Source of the DNA: Candidatus Poribacteria bacterium
Lineage (GTDB): Bacteria; Poribacteria; WGA-4E; WGA-3G
Direction of reading: 5' to 3'
Assembly: GCA_012267415.1 (NCBI GenBank)
Contig: JAAXGN010000065.1
Span: forward strand, 1-53,088
DNA: 53,088 bases
The notes beneath the pieces are model-generated. The model did no database searches and had not been told where the DNA came from. It saw nothing but the letters and a program-made list of their open reading frames with translations. Of the stretch, positions 11,037 to 20,252 are shown one piece after another; the stretch's first letter is position 1, and each line of letters begins with the position of its first letter. The position numbers and the translations under genes are program-made.

Positions 11037-13520
11037 TTAACGAATTATCTTTACATTTATTACAGGACTGTCTTGTGTAAATGCTTGACCGTTGATTATG
11101 GCTGTTGCGCGGAATCTGACCTGATATGTTTTGGCTTCAAGAGAACCCAATGCCTTCAGGTCTACCGTAACGTCAGTCTCATTGATGGGTATCGTTGCAT
11201 CAGGAATAGTAATGCCTTCAGGTACCGTTATCGGTTTAATCGTAACAGTATCCGTAAAACTCCCCCGACGAACAATACTCATTGTAAGTTTTGCTGATTT
11301 GGTTGTTGAATCAGCGTTTTCTGTATCTACAGATTCAGCCTGTTCCGTTGGCGGCGGATTTGAGACTGCAACCGTTGCGGTGTCCTCTGTTGCTACTTCT
11401 TCATTCTCATCAGCCTTCGGAAACACGATACTGAATCGGAGCGGTTCAATTGTAACGATGAAGGGTGCTTCAACGACTGTTAGCGGTATTGCAGGAGAAG
11501 ATTCAGTATAGTTTTCTCTATTGACATTTGCCGATCCACTAACTGAGACATAACTTGTCCCTGGTGTCGGAACAACCGAGAACTGTTCCCGACGTTCTAC
11601 AGTACCTGCGCGGAGTGAAATCACGGTGCTATTTTGTCCAGCAGGTATAGTTGCTTTTCCACCTGAAATTCGTGCTGGCACGCCTTGAACAGCAAGTCCG
11701 ATAGGACCGTTATAGCCACCTTGTCGGTTAGCAATTACATGAAAGTTTGTAGTTTTGTTGTGGGTAACGCTTATCTCAACATCAGCAAATGCAAGTGTGA
11801 ATGGCGGTTTATCCATCACTGTAAGTAAGATCGCTTTGGGTGATGTAGCTGCTTCTATACGATTCCCTCCTATAGCACCAACACCAACGATTGTGAAAGG
11901 ATGAAGACCGAGTGGCGCATCAATAGGTGCAGTGATCGTTAAGAGTGCTTGATTTTGATTAGGATACATGATCGTTGGACTTACGATGAAACCTTTTGGC
12001 AGATCAGGTGAGTAAAATCGAAGCGCGCCGTTGAACCCATCTAAACGTGCAGCAGTTACTGTCAACATGAAGGTTCCACCTCGCGCAATACGGGGATTAT
12101 CTGCATTAACATTGATACGAAAATCAGGTTTTAATGGTCTAATGGTTAGTCTGTATGGATAGTCCTCGCCTCCTGCGTTGTTTAGGTCACGGATAGATAG
12201 TCCATAATTACCTGCATCTGGAAATGTGAAAGTAATTTGTGCATCCGTTCCACTTGCATCATCATTGACAGTCAAAACTTGTTCGGTCACACTCTCCGCA
12301 GTTTCTCCCTGTTTATGTGAATAGATTGTTAGGATCGGGTCCAGTTGAGACGGATATTGACGCGAATTGACACTACAAACTAATCTCGCGCCCTTCTCAA
12401 CTTTGATCATATACCGATCCACATCACCAGCCTTCTGGATTTTTCCATTGACAGTGATCGGTGTTCCTATCGGATTTTCCTGCTTGAGTGCATCATTCGG
12501 TTCATTTTCGTTAGTCTCATTGAATTCGCCAATTGTAAATGGATACGGATTCGTTTCTAATCCGTTAGGTGTTTTGACTCGTAATTCTTGAATACCGAGA
12601 TCAGCATTAGGGGAGATGTCAAGTTGTAATGTGTTAATTGAACCTAAATTCGCACCTGAAACAGTGACGTTATTCACGGCACCCCGTTTGCCGCCCAGTG
12701 GAAAGACGTTATGAAGATAAGGTAATTCACCGATACTTAACCGATATCTATAATTTCCTCCACCTTGAAAGCGAACATCACGAAGATTGAGCGTAAATTC
12801 ACCTTCCATCTGCGTTGTGTAATCAATAAATGAGTCTAACCCGTTTCCATCCCTGCTTTTTGCGACCTCTTTACCATTTGGATCATAGAGTTCTAAGTAT
12901 GTGTCTAATGGCGATCCCATGCGTTGTGCACTGATATCGCATATCAGACGCGCGCCTTTCTTCAGTCTGATTTTAAAAGAATCCAGATCATCAATAGAGG
13001 AGACAACCCCGTTGACCGTAACAGGTAATTCAAGCAAGTTTGCCTGTTCAGACACGTTGTTTGGTTCTTTTTCGTTTATTTCAGGAAGATTTCCAACTAA
13101 GAAGTTCTGTGGGTTGGACACGCCGTTTGGTGTAATTAAGCGAATCTGATGATTACCTAAAGGCGCATCAGGTGCGATCTCAAACGACAGTAGTAAGCGC
13201 GGGTCGCTTGGAACTTGACCAGAAATACCGGATCCGTCAAACCTTACAGTAGGGATAGGCGTTCTCTGCTTTATTTCTGCGTTGATACCCGCTTTGCTTA
13301 ACCATATTTCTGCAGTTTCATCAATGTTCTTGCCTTCTAATACGATTTCGATAGTTTGTCCGCGTTGTGCTGCTGTTGGTGATATACTTGTTAATTGAGG
13401 TGCCACCTGTGCATGAACTATACCAGCTGCAGTAAAAAGGATTACGAAGAACTGAAACAGGATTATTTTACGGAATAAGTTTTGGGTTTTTGCTTGCCTG
13501 CAAAGTAATGAATCTGACAT
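11037..13520 (-). CDS. Secreted protein with IPT-like and PPC domains
   Basis: An 827-residue exported protein. A signal peptide is visible (IILFQFFVILFTAAGIVHA, cleavage near AQVAP), followed by an Ig-like/IPT-type domain (LTSISPTAAQRGQTIEIVLEG). Two bacterial pre-peptidase C-terminal (PPC) modules each start with EPN (KEPNNVSEQ and NEPNDALKQ) and have KKGARLICDISAQ / EKGARLVCSVNSR cores. The rest is more beta-sandwich sequence and a low-complexity TE-rich stretch near residue 720. GAGG precedes ATG 13520. It is the last gene of the minus-strand block with DUF1501 and DUF1549/DUF1553 proteins. Such PPC proteins are usual companions of that pair in planctomycete-like genomes, probably as adhesion or substrate-binding modules. 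Confidence 0.8.
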   Translation of the reverse strand: MSDSLLCRQAKTQNLFRKIILFQFFVILFTAAGIVHAQVAPQLTSISPTAAQRGQTIEIVLEGKNIDETAEIWLSKAGINAEIKQRTPIPTVRFDGSGISGQVPSDPRLLLSFEIAPDAPLGNHQIRLITPNGVSNPQNFLVGNLPEINEKEPNNVSEQANLLELPVTVNGVVSSIDDLDSFKIRLKKGARLICDISAQRMGSPLDTYLELYDPNGKEVAKSRDGNGLDSFIDYTTQMEGEFTLNLRDVRFQGGGNYRYRLSIGELPYLHNVFPLGGKRGAVNNVTVSGANLGSINTLQLDISPNADLGIQELRVKTPNGLETNPYPFTIGEFNETNENEPNDALKQENPIGTPITVNGKIQKAGDVDRYMIKVEKGARLVCSVNSRQYPSQLDPILTIYSHKQGETAESVTEQVLTVNDDASGTDAQITFTFPDAGNYGLSIRDLNNAGGEDYPYRLTIRPLKPDFRINVNADNPRIARGGTFMLTVTAARLDGFNGALRFYSPDLPKGFIVSPTIMYPNQNQALLTITAPIDAPLGLHPFTIVGVGAIGGNRIEAATSPKAILLTVMDKPPFTLAFADVEISVTHNKTTNFHVIANRQGGYNGPIGLAVQGVPARISGGKATIPAGQNSTVISLRAGTVERREQFSVVPTPGTSYVSVSGSANVNRENYTESSPAIPLTVVEAPFIVTIEPLRFSIVFPKADENEEVATEDTATVAVSNPPPTEQAESVDTENADSTTKSAKLTMSIVRRGSFTDTVTIKPITVPEGITIPDATIPINETDVTVDLKALGSLEAKTYQVRFRATAIINGQAFTQDSPVINVKIIR

Positions 13521-13573
13521 TTGTACTACCTCTAATTCAAGGTCCTAATGGATTGAAACGTAGTTAACATAAG

Positions 13574-13676
13574 ATGAAGATTGAGATTTAATTTGGGGTA
13601 ACACGCGGTCTGGGAAACCCAACCCCTACGATCGTTATGATGGATTGGATTACCTAAGTATTCTTTTAATCTTCAT
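13574..13676. repeat. MITE-like element, ATGAAGATT family (copy A)
   Basis: A 103-bp element with imperfect terminal inverted repeats of about 28 bp. The left end begins ATGAAGATT and continues to GGGGTAA; the right end reads GGATTACC and finishes TTTTAATCTTCAT. The inside holds a GC-rich core with the arms TGGG/CCCA around AAA and ending CCCCTACG. The same plan recurs at 21912-22029 and 25682-25894. Confidence 0.7.
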
Positions 13677-13715
13677 GATCTGCTAAATGGATGTGATCCA
13701 TCGTCTAATTTAAAT

Positions 13716-13765
13716 TTTGATAGCCTGCACGTAAACTGATGAATGTTCATGTGCAGGCTATCAAA
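13716..13765 (-). terminator. Long hairpin after the DUF1501 gene
   Basis: A perfect 15-bp stem (13716-13730 with 13751-13765; arm TTTGATAGCCTGCAC) with a 20-nt loop, 12 nt beyond the DUF1501 stop codon. On the minus strand the second arm runs into an A/T-rich tract. It may end or attenuate transcription between the DUF1501 gene and the PPC-protein gene. Confidence 0.6.
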
Positions 13766-13776
13766 CCGTAGCATAT

Positions 13777-15222
13777 TTAGAATATACCTGTAATGACTTC
13801 ACCCTTCACTAATTCTCTGGGTTGGTCTAAGTGGTTCATGACAATTGTGTGTGGATCGATACCGAGTGTATGGTAGATGGTCGCGAGTATATCTCGTGGA
13901 TGCACCGGTTTTTCAAGTGGCGTTGATCCTGTGGCATCTGACTTGCCGTAGACCTGACCCCCTTTGACACCTGCACCAGCGATGAGACCGGTGTAACAAT
14001 AGGGCCAATGATCGCGTCCATCGGGTGCGTTACCATTACCTGAAGTACTAACACCCATTCTTGGGGAACGTCCAAACTCTCCGATAGCGAGCACCAATGT
14101 ATTCTCTAACATACCACGTTGATCCAAATCTTCAAGGAGTGAAGAAACAGCACTGTCTAACTTCGGACAGTGTAAGTTCTTCAAGGGTCCAAAGTTTGCT
14201 GCGTGTGTATCCCACGCTGTTTGATTCGGATTGCCGTTTGCGACAGAGGGCCAATTTACCTGAACGAATCGTGTTCCCGCTTCAACTAAACGTCTGGCAA
14301 GTAGGACACTTTGTCCGAAGGTATGTCGTCCATATTTGTCTCGCATTTCACCTGTTTCTTGTGAAAGATCAAACGCATTTCGTGCCTTCTGTGATAAGAT
14401 TAGATCGTAGGCTTTCTCATAGTATTCGTTGAGTGCGTAATCATCAGCGACCTTGTCGATCTCAGGCATATTTGCGTTAATCGTTTCAAGAAGCGTTTTT
14501 CTGCGTTGTAAACGCATCGGTGGAACTTCTGGACGCAGTGTCAGGTCGTCAAGTTTGATCTCTTTATTCGGGTCTTGGAAGAGGAAATATGGGTCATACG
14601 CTCTTCCGAGGAACCCTGCATTTCCCCCTTTACCGATGATATTACTCTCCTGCATCGGTCTCGGTAGTTGGACAGCAGCGAGCATCGGTTCATCTGGGGG
14701 TCTAAACTTAGCGATATGTGCAGCTGCATTTGGATGATCAGCAGGAGATGGTGGATCAAGTTGTCCTGAGGGGGCAACCTTATCAGGAGTTTCACCTGTA
14801 ACCATCTGATACATCGCTGCGGTGTGATTGAAAAGTCCTGCGGGTGTGTAACTTACGGATCGAATGAGACATGCCTTATCCATCTGCTTCGCAAGTTTGG
14901 GCATCGTCTCTGACAATTGAATCCCTGGGACATTTGTTGGAATAGGATTGAATTCACCCCGTATATTTGATGGTGCATCCGGTTTTGGATCCCAGATATC
15001 AATGTGACTCGGACCGCCTTGCAGGAACAACAGGATGACAGAATTTGCTTTTCCCCAACCGTTGAGCGGCACAGCAGGTGCGACTGCGGTACTCGCCTTT
15101 GCTTGTAGTGACAATACTTGTGGCAAACTAATCCCCAGCATCGCCGCGCCACCCACACGTAGAAATTCCCTGCGTGAGAACCCATCACATAGTCTTCCGG
15201 GAGCTTGTGGTAACGAAATCAT
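13777..15222 (-). CDS. DUF1501 family protein with Tat signal
   Basis: A sulfatase-fold (alkaline phosphatase superfamily) DUF1501 protein of about 481 residues. The N-terminus has the twin-arginine motif SRREFLRVGGAAMLG, so it is exported folded. The core has family text VILLFLQGGPSHIDIWDPKP near residue 63 and GEFGRSPRM near residue 385. GGAGG lies about 10 nt before ATG 15222; an adjacent TTG at 15225 is also possible. It lies directly after the DUF1549/DUF1553 cytochrome gene, the near-universal pairing in Planctomycetes, Verrucomicrobia and Poribacteria. The function is unproven; a role with its cytochrome partner in periplasmic degradation is inferred from co-occurrence. Confidence 0.9.
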   Translation of the reverse strand: MISLPQAPGRLCDGFSRREFLRVGGAAMLGISLPQVLSLQAKASTAVAPAVPLNGWGKANSVILLFLQGGPSHIDIWDPKPDAPSNIRGEFNPIPTNVPGIQLSETMPKLAKQMDKACLIRSVSYTPAGLFNHTAAMYQMVTGETPDKVAPSGQLDPPSPADHPNAAAHIAKFRPPDEPMLAAVQLPRPMQESNIIGKGGNAGFLGRAYDPYFLFQDPNKEIKLDDLTLRPEVPPMRLQRRKTLLETINANMPEIDKVADDYALNEYYEKAYDLILSQKARNAFDLSQETGEMRDKYGRHTFGQSVLLARRLVEAGTRFVQVNWPSVANGNPNQTAWDTHAANFGPLKNLHCPKLDSAVSSLLEDLDQRGMLENTLVLAIGEFGRSPRMGVSTSGNGNAPDGRDHWPYCYTGLIAGAGVKGGQVYGKSDATGSTPLEKPVHPRDILATIYHTLGIDPHTIVMNHLDQPRELVKGEVITGIF

Positions 15223-15317
15223 CAATTTTTTCCTCCATTGTATTTATGCCTAACTTCTATCTTACAAATACTTTCTAATAAATAAAGGCACAAAACGCTT
15301 TTGGCCAACATCTTAAT

Positions 15318-17795
15318 TTAGCGGTTAAATAAGAATGCAGGACTGTTTATCAACGCCCACATTAAGTCTTGTACACCTTCCTCTTTAGATTCGGCATTCG
15401 CAAAATGTTCAACTGCAGTCGTATATTCGTTATCTTGTGGTAACCGAGCAAGTGTTGCAAGATATAACTCTTCAACGATATATCTATCGTCTTTATTCTC
15501 TTTGAGTAGTTTTGCAATGCGTCCATTCGGATCAATAACTGCATTGGCAACTGTCGGACCGTTTATCAGATTCATAGCATGTGCCAGACTAACTTCCGAG
15601 GTGCGTTCACATTCACAGGAACTTTCCCGTTCAGGACGACCGAATAATTTCAAGAATCCATCATCCTTTACTCTACTGTCTGGTAATTGCACAGCACGAA
15701 GGTCTTTTGGCACACCTTCAAACTTCGGTTGGCTTCCCGTAGCAATGCCGATTGCATCTAACAACTGTTCTGCCGTTAGACGTCGCGCGATTGTATGTGA
15801 GAAGTTGATAGTATCCTCTTTGTTCCACTTGTTTGTCCTGATGCTCTGTTGATAGGTTCGAGAACGCGCGATAGTCTTCATGATATGTTTCATGTCAAAA
15901 CCGCTTTCTACGAAATCCTTTGTCAATGCATCAAGCAGCTCCGGATTACTGGGTGGGTTGCTTGATCGGATATCATCGACCGGTTCAATGATACCACGTC
16001 CCATAAAGTAACTCCAAATTCTATTTGCCCCTGCTTTTGCAAACATCGGGTTTTCAGCAGAGGTTAACCATTCTGCTAAGGCATCTCGTTTGTCAGCTGC
16101 ATCGTTTCTTGTAGCACCGAATGGCACTGAAGCTTCAACGACTGCTAATGTCCTTGGATGTTTTACAGGTGTAGGGTTAAAACTTGCATAGACGACCTCT
16201 TCACCGGGTAATCGTCCGTTCTTTAGTCTAACATTAGAGAAAAACGCTCCAAGTTGATAGTATTGGTTCTGTGTCCATACCTCAAACGGATGATCATGAC
16301 ATTTATTGCACGAGAACCGGACACCTAAGAAGAGTTGAGTCGTGTTTTCTACTGCTGCAGTATATTCACGTGAAACGCGGAAATAATTCGCTGCAGGATT
16401 CGCGTAAGCACTCCCTGAAGCGGTAATTAGGTTATGCACAAATTTGTCATAAGGACGGTTTTGTGCAATGGACTCATGTATCCACTCTTTGAATAACCAC
16501 ATACCGCGTTCACCGAGGAATTTTCTGTTAGATTGCAACAGATCTCCCCATTTGCTGGTCCAATGGTCAACATATTCTGTTGAATTAACTAATACGTCAA
16601 TCAACTTCTCACGTTTCACTTTAGATGCTGTTTCATCCATAAGGAAACTGCGTACCTGTTCAGGTGTAGGCGGAAGTCCAGTCATATCAAAGTAAATGCG
16701 TCGTACAAACTCTTCATCCGTACTTAATTCTGAAGGAAGGATTTTCAACCTTTTAAGTTTATTATGGACGTGCGTATCAATGTAGTTGTATTCAGGCGTT
16801 TCAACCCATTCGTAACCGCTACGGTCACCCATGACGATTATACCGTTCGTGCTATACGCGCCTTCATAACGTGTCAGTATAGCAGTTTCACCTCGTCGTT
16901 CTGCCGTAACAACGCCATCGTCTGTAACCTTAGCAACTTCATTAACACTGCTCGTGAATTTTGCTTCACGTGTTACGTCACGGGTTGTGCCATCAGGATA
17001 ATGCGCGATAACGATTAATTGTTGCATTGATCCTGGCATTGACAGTTCAGCAGAATCAGGAAAAACTTCCAACCTTTCTACACGTTGTGTTTTGCCGACA
17101 TCAGAAACAACACCTTCACTGATCCACTGATGTATAAGATGATAATCACGCGAATCTGGTACGATCACCTGTCCACCTTTGTGTGGCACTTCAGATGTAG
17201 GTTTCAGTAGCATAAGGCTCTGTTCCGGAAACGCTCTATTAAAACGTCGACCTGAAATATCCTCAATCAGCAGTTCGTAATCAAACTCAGGATCATAGCC
17301 GCGTAGTGAGAGTTTGAAACCGTTCTTGCCTTTTGCGCCGCCATGACATGTTCCATTGTTACAACCTGCATGACTCAGAACAGGCATTACATCTCGGACA
17401 AAACTCACGGGAGGTGCGTCTATGCTCTTGACGTTAATTGGCACGTCAATTTCAACGTTCTTTACTGTAACTTTTATATTTGTTGGACCAACAGCATTAG
17501 GGAAAATGTAACCATCATCAAGTACTTTCACACCAACTGATGTCGGTTTGAGAACTGCCCAAGATGTTACATCAATCCAATCTCCATCTTTCGTTTGTCC
17601 TGCAACGAGTACACGTCTACCATCGCGAGCATGTTCCAAAGTTAGGGACTCAGGAATAGTTTTTAGGTTTGTTATTTCAGGAATCTCTACACTTAATTCA
17701 CTCTCTTCCATCTGACTCCAGACAGAAGGTTGGCATATCAAACAGCAAGAGAATGCTATAAGAAGTGTAAGAACTATATTATGGCTGGGTTTCAC
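15318..17795 (-). CDS. Planctomycete-type cytochrome / DUF1549 / DUF1553 protein with Ig-like domain
   Basis: An 825-residue exported protein. Domains in order: signal peptide; bacterial Ig-like domain (LTLEHARDGRRVLVAGQTKDG); PSCyt1-type haem site CNNGTCHGG (a C-x4-CH pattern usual in this family); second Ig-like/BIG2 region (ELSMPGSMQQLIVIAHYPDG); DUF1549 with CNKCHDHPFEVW; DUF1553 with NRIWSYFMGRGIIEPVDD. I chose GTG 17795, because GGAGG sits 6 nt upstream and the signal peptide starts right there. The longer ATG start at 17846 would put 17 residues before it. It follows the ThuA-like gene and precedes DUF1501, so co-transcription is likely. The role is probably periplasmic redox chemistry on an unknown substrate. 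Confidence 0.9.
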   Translation of the reverse strand: MKPSHNIVLTLLIAFSCCLICQPSVWSQMEESELSVEIPEITNLKTIPESLTLEHARDGRRVLVAGQTKDGDWIDVTSWAVLKPTSVGVKVLDDGYIFPNAVGPTNIKVTVKNVEIDVPINVKSIDAPPVSFVRDVMPVLSHAGCNNGTCHGGAKGKNGFKLSLRGYDPEFDYELLIEDISGRRFNRAFPEQSLMLLKPTSEVPHKGGQVIVPDSRDYHLIHQWISEGVVSDVGKTQRVERLEVFPDSAELSMPGSMQQLIVIAHYPDGTTRDVTREAKFTSSVNEVAKVTDDGVVTAERRGETAILTRYEGAYSTNGIIVMGDRSGYEWVETPEYNYIDTHVHNKLKRLKILPSELSTDEEFVRRIYFDMTGLPPTPEQVRSFLMDETASKVKREKLIDVLVNSTEYVDHWTSKWGDLLQSNRKFLGERGMWLFKEWIHESIAQNRPYDKFVHNLITASGSAYANPAANYFRVSREYTAAVENTTQLFLGVRFSCNKCHDHPFEVWTQNQYYQLGAFFSNVRLKNGRLPGEEVVYASFNPTPVKHPRTLAVVEASVPFGATRNDAADKRDALAEWLTSAENPMFAKAGANRIWSYFMGRGIIEPVDDIRSSNPPSNPELLDALTKDFVESGFDMKHIMKTIARSRTYQQSIRTNKWNKEDTINFSHTIARRLTAEQLLDAIGIATGSQPKFEGVPKDLRAVQLPDSRVKDDGFLKLFGRPERESSCECERTSEVSLAHAMNLINGPTVANAVIDPNGRIAKLLKENKDDRYIVEELYLATLARLPQDNEYTTAVEHFANAESKEEGVQDLMWALINSPAFLFNR

Positions 17796-17871
17796 GTTTA
17801 CCTCCAAATTTGGTATGAAACTTAGACTAAGCGGAATTATCCGCACAATATACCATTAACTGTCTCTTGTT

Positions 17872-18690
17872 TCAATTCCTCCTATTTTTCAAATATCCCC
17901 ATCTGACTGACAATTTACCTGCAGGTGAGACATCTGAGAATTCGGATTCGCTTGCTAACCAATTAATTACGTTTTCTGTAAGCTGTTCTAACTGCTCTAT
18001 ACTCTCGTTGTTCTTATGATAGTTTGGGAGACGCCAGTTCATATTGAAAACTTTACCGTTATCAACTTTCCAATAGCCGAATGCAGCGATTGCATCTGCA
18101 TAGTTGTTCGTTTTCTCCCATGCATGTGCCAGTGTGGTAAAGTTCTTCCAGATTTTGTTATAGTAGTCACCACTTAATGGAAATCCTGTTGAATTGACCT
18201 GTACCCAATCGTCAACTTTAGGTGCATCACCGTCGGCATTTTTTAGTCCTTCAACCAGGCCTAAGTCAAGTGTTTCTTTAAGGACAATTATGCCAACGTT
18301 GCTACCATCATTTTCGACTGGTCCAAACGCTCGGGGTGGTGCATCTTCAAGCCCCATCGGTGTTGCGTAGCTGAAGGCTTTACCTGTCAAGAGGACAGCA
18401 CCGCCGCTTTCGGCATAGTCAATAAATGCATCCAATTCTGCATTTGACAGATCACCAGGGTCAGAATCTCCATCGTGCCACCAGACAACACCGAAATTCT
18501 TGAAGCGTGCAGTGTTAATATCACTTTTTGCTAATTGCGTTGTCTTGAATGTTTTTTTTGCAAATTCCAATGCTGGTGCAGTAAATGCGCCATTGTCACC
18601 AAGATGCAGAAAACCGACTTCAAAAGCAATCGCTGAATTTAAACCACAAATTAGTAGAAAAATCAAGCAAATTGTAGTTTTACGATACAT
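17872..18690 (-). CDS. Secreted ThuA/amidotransferase-fold-like protein
   Basis: About 272 residues. The signal peptide is clear (MYRKTTICLIFLLICGLNSA, then IAFEVG). The mature part has VGFLHLGDNGAFT, a VVWWHDGDSDPG strand-loop and AFIDYAESGGAVLLTGKA, the layout of ThuA-like or class I glutamine-amidotransferase-like folds. I see no clear Cys nucleophile, so catalysis is doubtful. ATG 18690 is preferred over 18753, because GGTGAAA lies just upstream and the signal peptide begins there. It lies 76 nt before the GTG start of the cytochrome/DUF1549 gene. The specific family is uncertain. Confidence 0.65.
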   Translation of the reverse strand: MYRKTTICLIFLLICGLNSAIAFEVGFLHLGDNGAFTAPALEFAKKTFKTTQLAKSDINTARFKNFGVVWWHDGDSDPGDLSNAELDAFIDYAESGGAVLLTGKAFSYATPMGLEDAPPRAFGPVENDGSNVGIIVLKETLDLGLVEGLKNADGDAPKVDDWVQVNSTGFPLSGDYYNKIWKNFTTLAHAWEKTNNYADAIAAFGYWKVDNGKVFNMNWRLPNYHKNNESIEQLEQLTENVINWLASESEFSDVSPAGKLSVRWGYLKNRRN

Positions 18691-18789
18691 ATTTTCACCA
18701 CATCCATTATCTGTATTTGAGATTAGAATATCACATTTCTCCGTATATTCCAACGTTTTTCTTTAGACGTTTGTCTTTAGAAAACTTCA

Positions 18790-20241
18790 TCACATTGGAC
18801 CTACGCGTTCAGGTCCTCTATCCATAGCAAACATAGATGCATCAAAACTATCTTTCAATAGATGCATTTTAACTTCCTGCATTTCCTGAGCATGCCATAG
18901 GTTATTGAATTCATTTGGATCGTCCTCTAAATCGTAAAGTTCTCCCTCATTGTGTCCGTGATAAACTACTAATTTATAACGTTTATCTCTATACATTGTT
19001 GCGAACGAATGGTCTCGCATAGCAAGTGCATCGTAATACTCACACCGAACGAAGTCTCTATGATGACTTGATTCTGTTTCTCCACGCAAGATTGGTAGTA
19101 AAGACTTGCCATGCATGTCATCAGGTATTGTTAAACCTGTTAATGCCAGTAGAGTCGGTACTATGTCAACAAGTTCAACAAGTGCTTCGCTCTTAACACC
19201 GTTCGCAAAATGATCTTGAAATGAGAATATTAAAGGAATTCTGACCAATCCTTCGTAGAATCGACAGCCCTTCTGAATCAGTCCGTGATCCCCTAACATT
19301 TCCCCGTGATCACTGGTGAAAATGATGACCGTATTCTCTCGTTGTTCCGTTTCGTCTAAAACATCCAGTAACCGTCCTAACTGGTCATCTATCAACTTAA
19401 TCATTGCATAATATGCAGCACTGAGGGTTTTAGCATTCCTTGAACCGACACTATTGTTAAACTGATTTCCTGGTGACCTTGGCAGAATAGGATTACGAAT
19501 ATCAAGCTCATCAGGTACACTAACTTTTGACTGAAAATCAATTTGTTGGAGTCTTTGCTGTTGTTCTAAATCACTCTCCTTGAAAAGGGGTTCCGGCATA
19601 TCAGCAGGATTGAATATATCTCTGTATTCCTGCGGAGGATTGAAAGGTGGATGTGGGTCATAAATATTAACACTCGCCAGCCAAGGACAATCACGTTGTT
19701 CGGTAATGAATTCAATCGTCTTTTCCGTACACCAAGTTGTCTGATGTAGTTCTGCAGGTACACCTTCAGGGTTCTGAGTTAACTCTCCAAGAATATATCC
19801 TTTTGAACGAACCCAGTCGGCATAGTCGTGTCCTTGCTTCCAATCATCCCTTGGGGCATGACTATATTGCCAATACCGATAACCGTCGTCCGTACGTGGT
19901 TCTATTCGGCGATATGCACTTGCCAGGTGCAGTTTACCGATTAACCCGCAATCATACCCTATGTCAGCAAGTGTTCGTGTTATCAACGGATATGTATTTG
20001 GAAAATAATCGTTCCCATTTCCATTTAGGTGAACTGCGCTCGGATACATGCCTGTGAGAAAACTTGCACGACTCGGTGTGCATATCGGACTTTGGCAATA
20101 TGCATGTGTAAATGCTACACCTTCAGTAGTCAGAGTGTCTATATTGGGTGTTGACACATACGCATTACCCAATGCACCGATCGTGTCGTAACGTTGTTGG
20201 TCTGTACATATCCACAGAATATTGGGTTTTTCAACTGACAT
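18790..20241 (-). CDS. Type I sulfatase
   Basis: A 483-residue sulfatase that hydrolyses organic sulfate esters. C54-T-P-S-R is the site where the cysteine is converted to formylglycine, and D14-Q15 near the N-terminus plus the FTSDHGEMLGDHG block provide calcium ligands. No signal peptide is seen, so it is either cytoplasmic or exported by another route. The start is 11 nt after the stop of the UGA-extended WD40-HMA frame, which implies coupling to that gene. No formylglycine-generating enzyme is in the window. The sequence resembles choline- or arylsulfatase-type proteins common in sponge symbionts, where sulfated polysaccharides are likely substrates; the exact substrate is unknown. Confidence 0.92.
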   Translation of the reverse strand: MSVEKPNILWICTDQQRYDTIGALGNAYVSTPNIDTLTTEGVAFTHAYCQSPICTPSRASFLTGMYPSAVHLNGNGNDYFPNTYPLITRTLADIGYDCGLIGKLHLASAYRRIEPRTDDGYRYWQYSHAPRDDWKQGHDYADWVRSKGYILGELTQNPEGVPAELHQTTWCTEKTIEFITEQRDCPWLASVNIYDPHPPFNPPQEYRDIFNPADMPEPLFKESDLEQQQRLQQIDFQSKVSVPDELDIRNPILPRSPGNQFNNSVGSRNAKTLSAAYYAMIKLIDDQLGRLLDVLDETEQRENTVIIFTSDHGEMLGDHGLIQKGCRFYEGLVRIPLIFSFQDHFANGVKSEALVELVDIVPTLLALTGLTIPDDMHGKSLLPILRGETESSHHRDFVRCEYYDALAMRDHSFATMYRDKRYKLVVYHGHNEGELYDLEDDPNEFNNLWHAQEMQEVKMHLLKDSFDASMFAMDRGPERVGPM

Positions 20242-20252
20242 TTGTATAATAA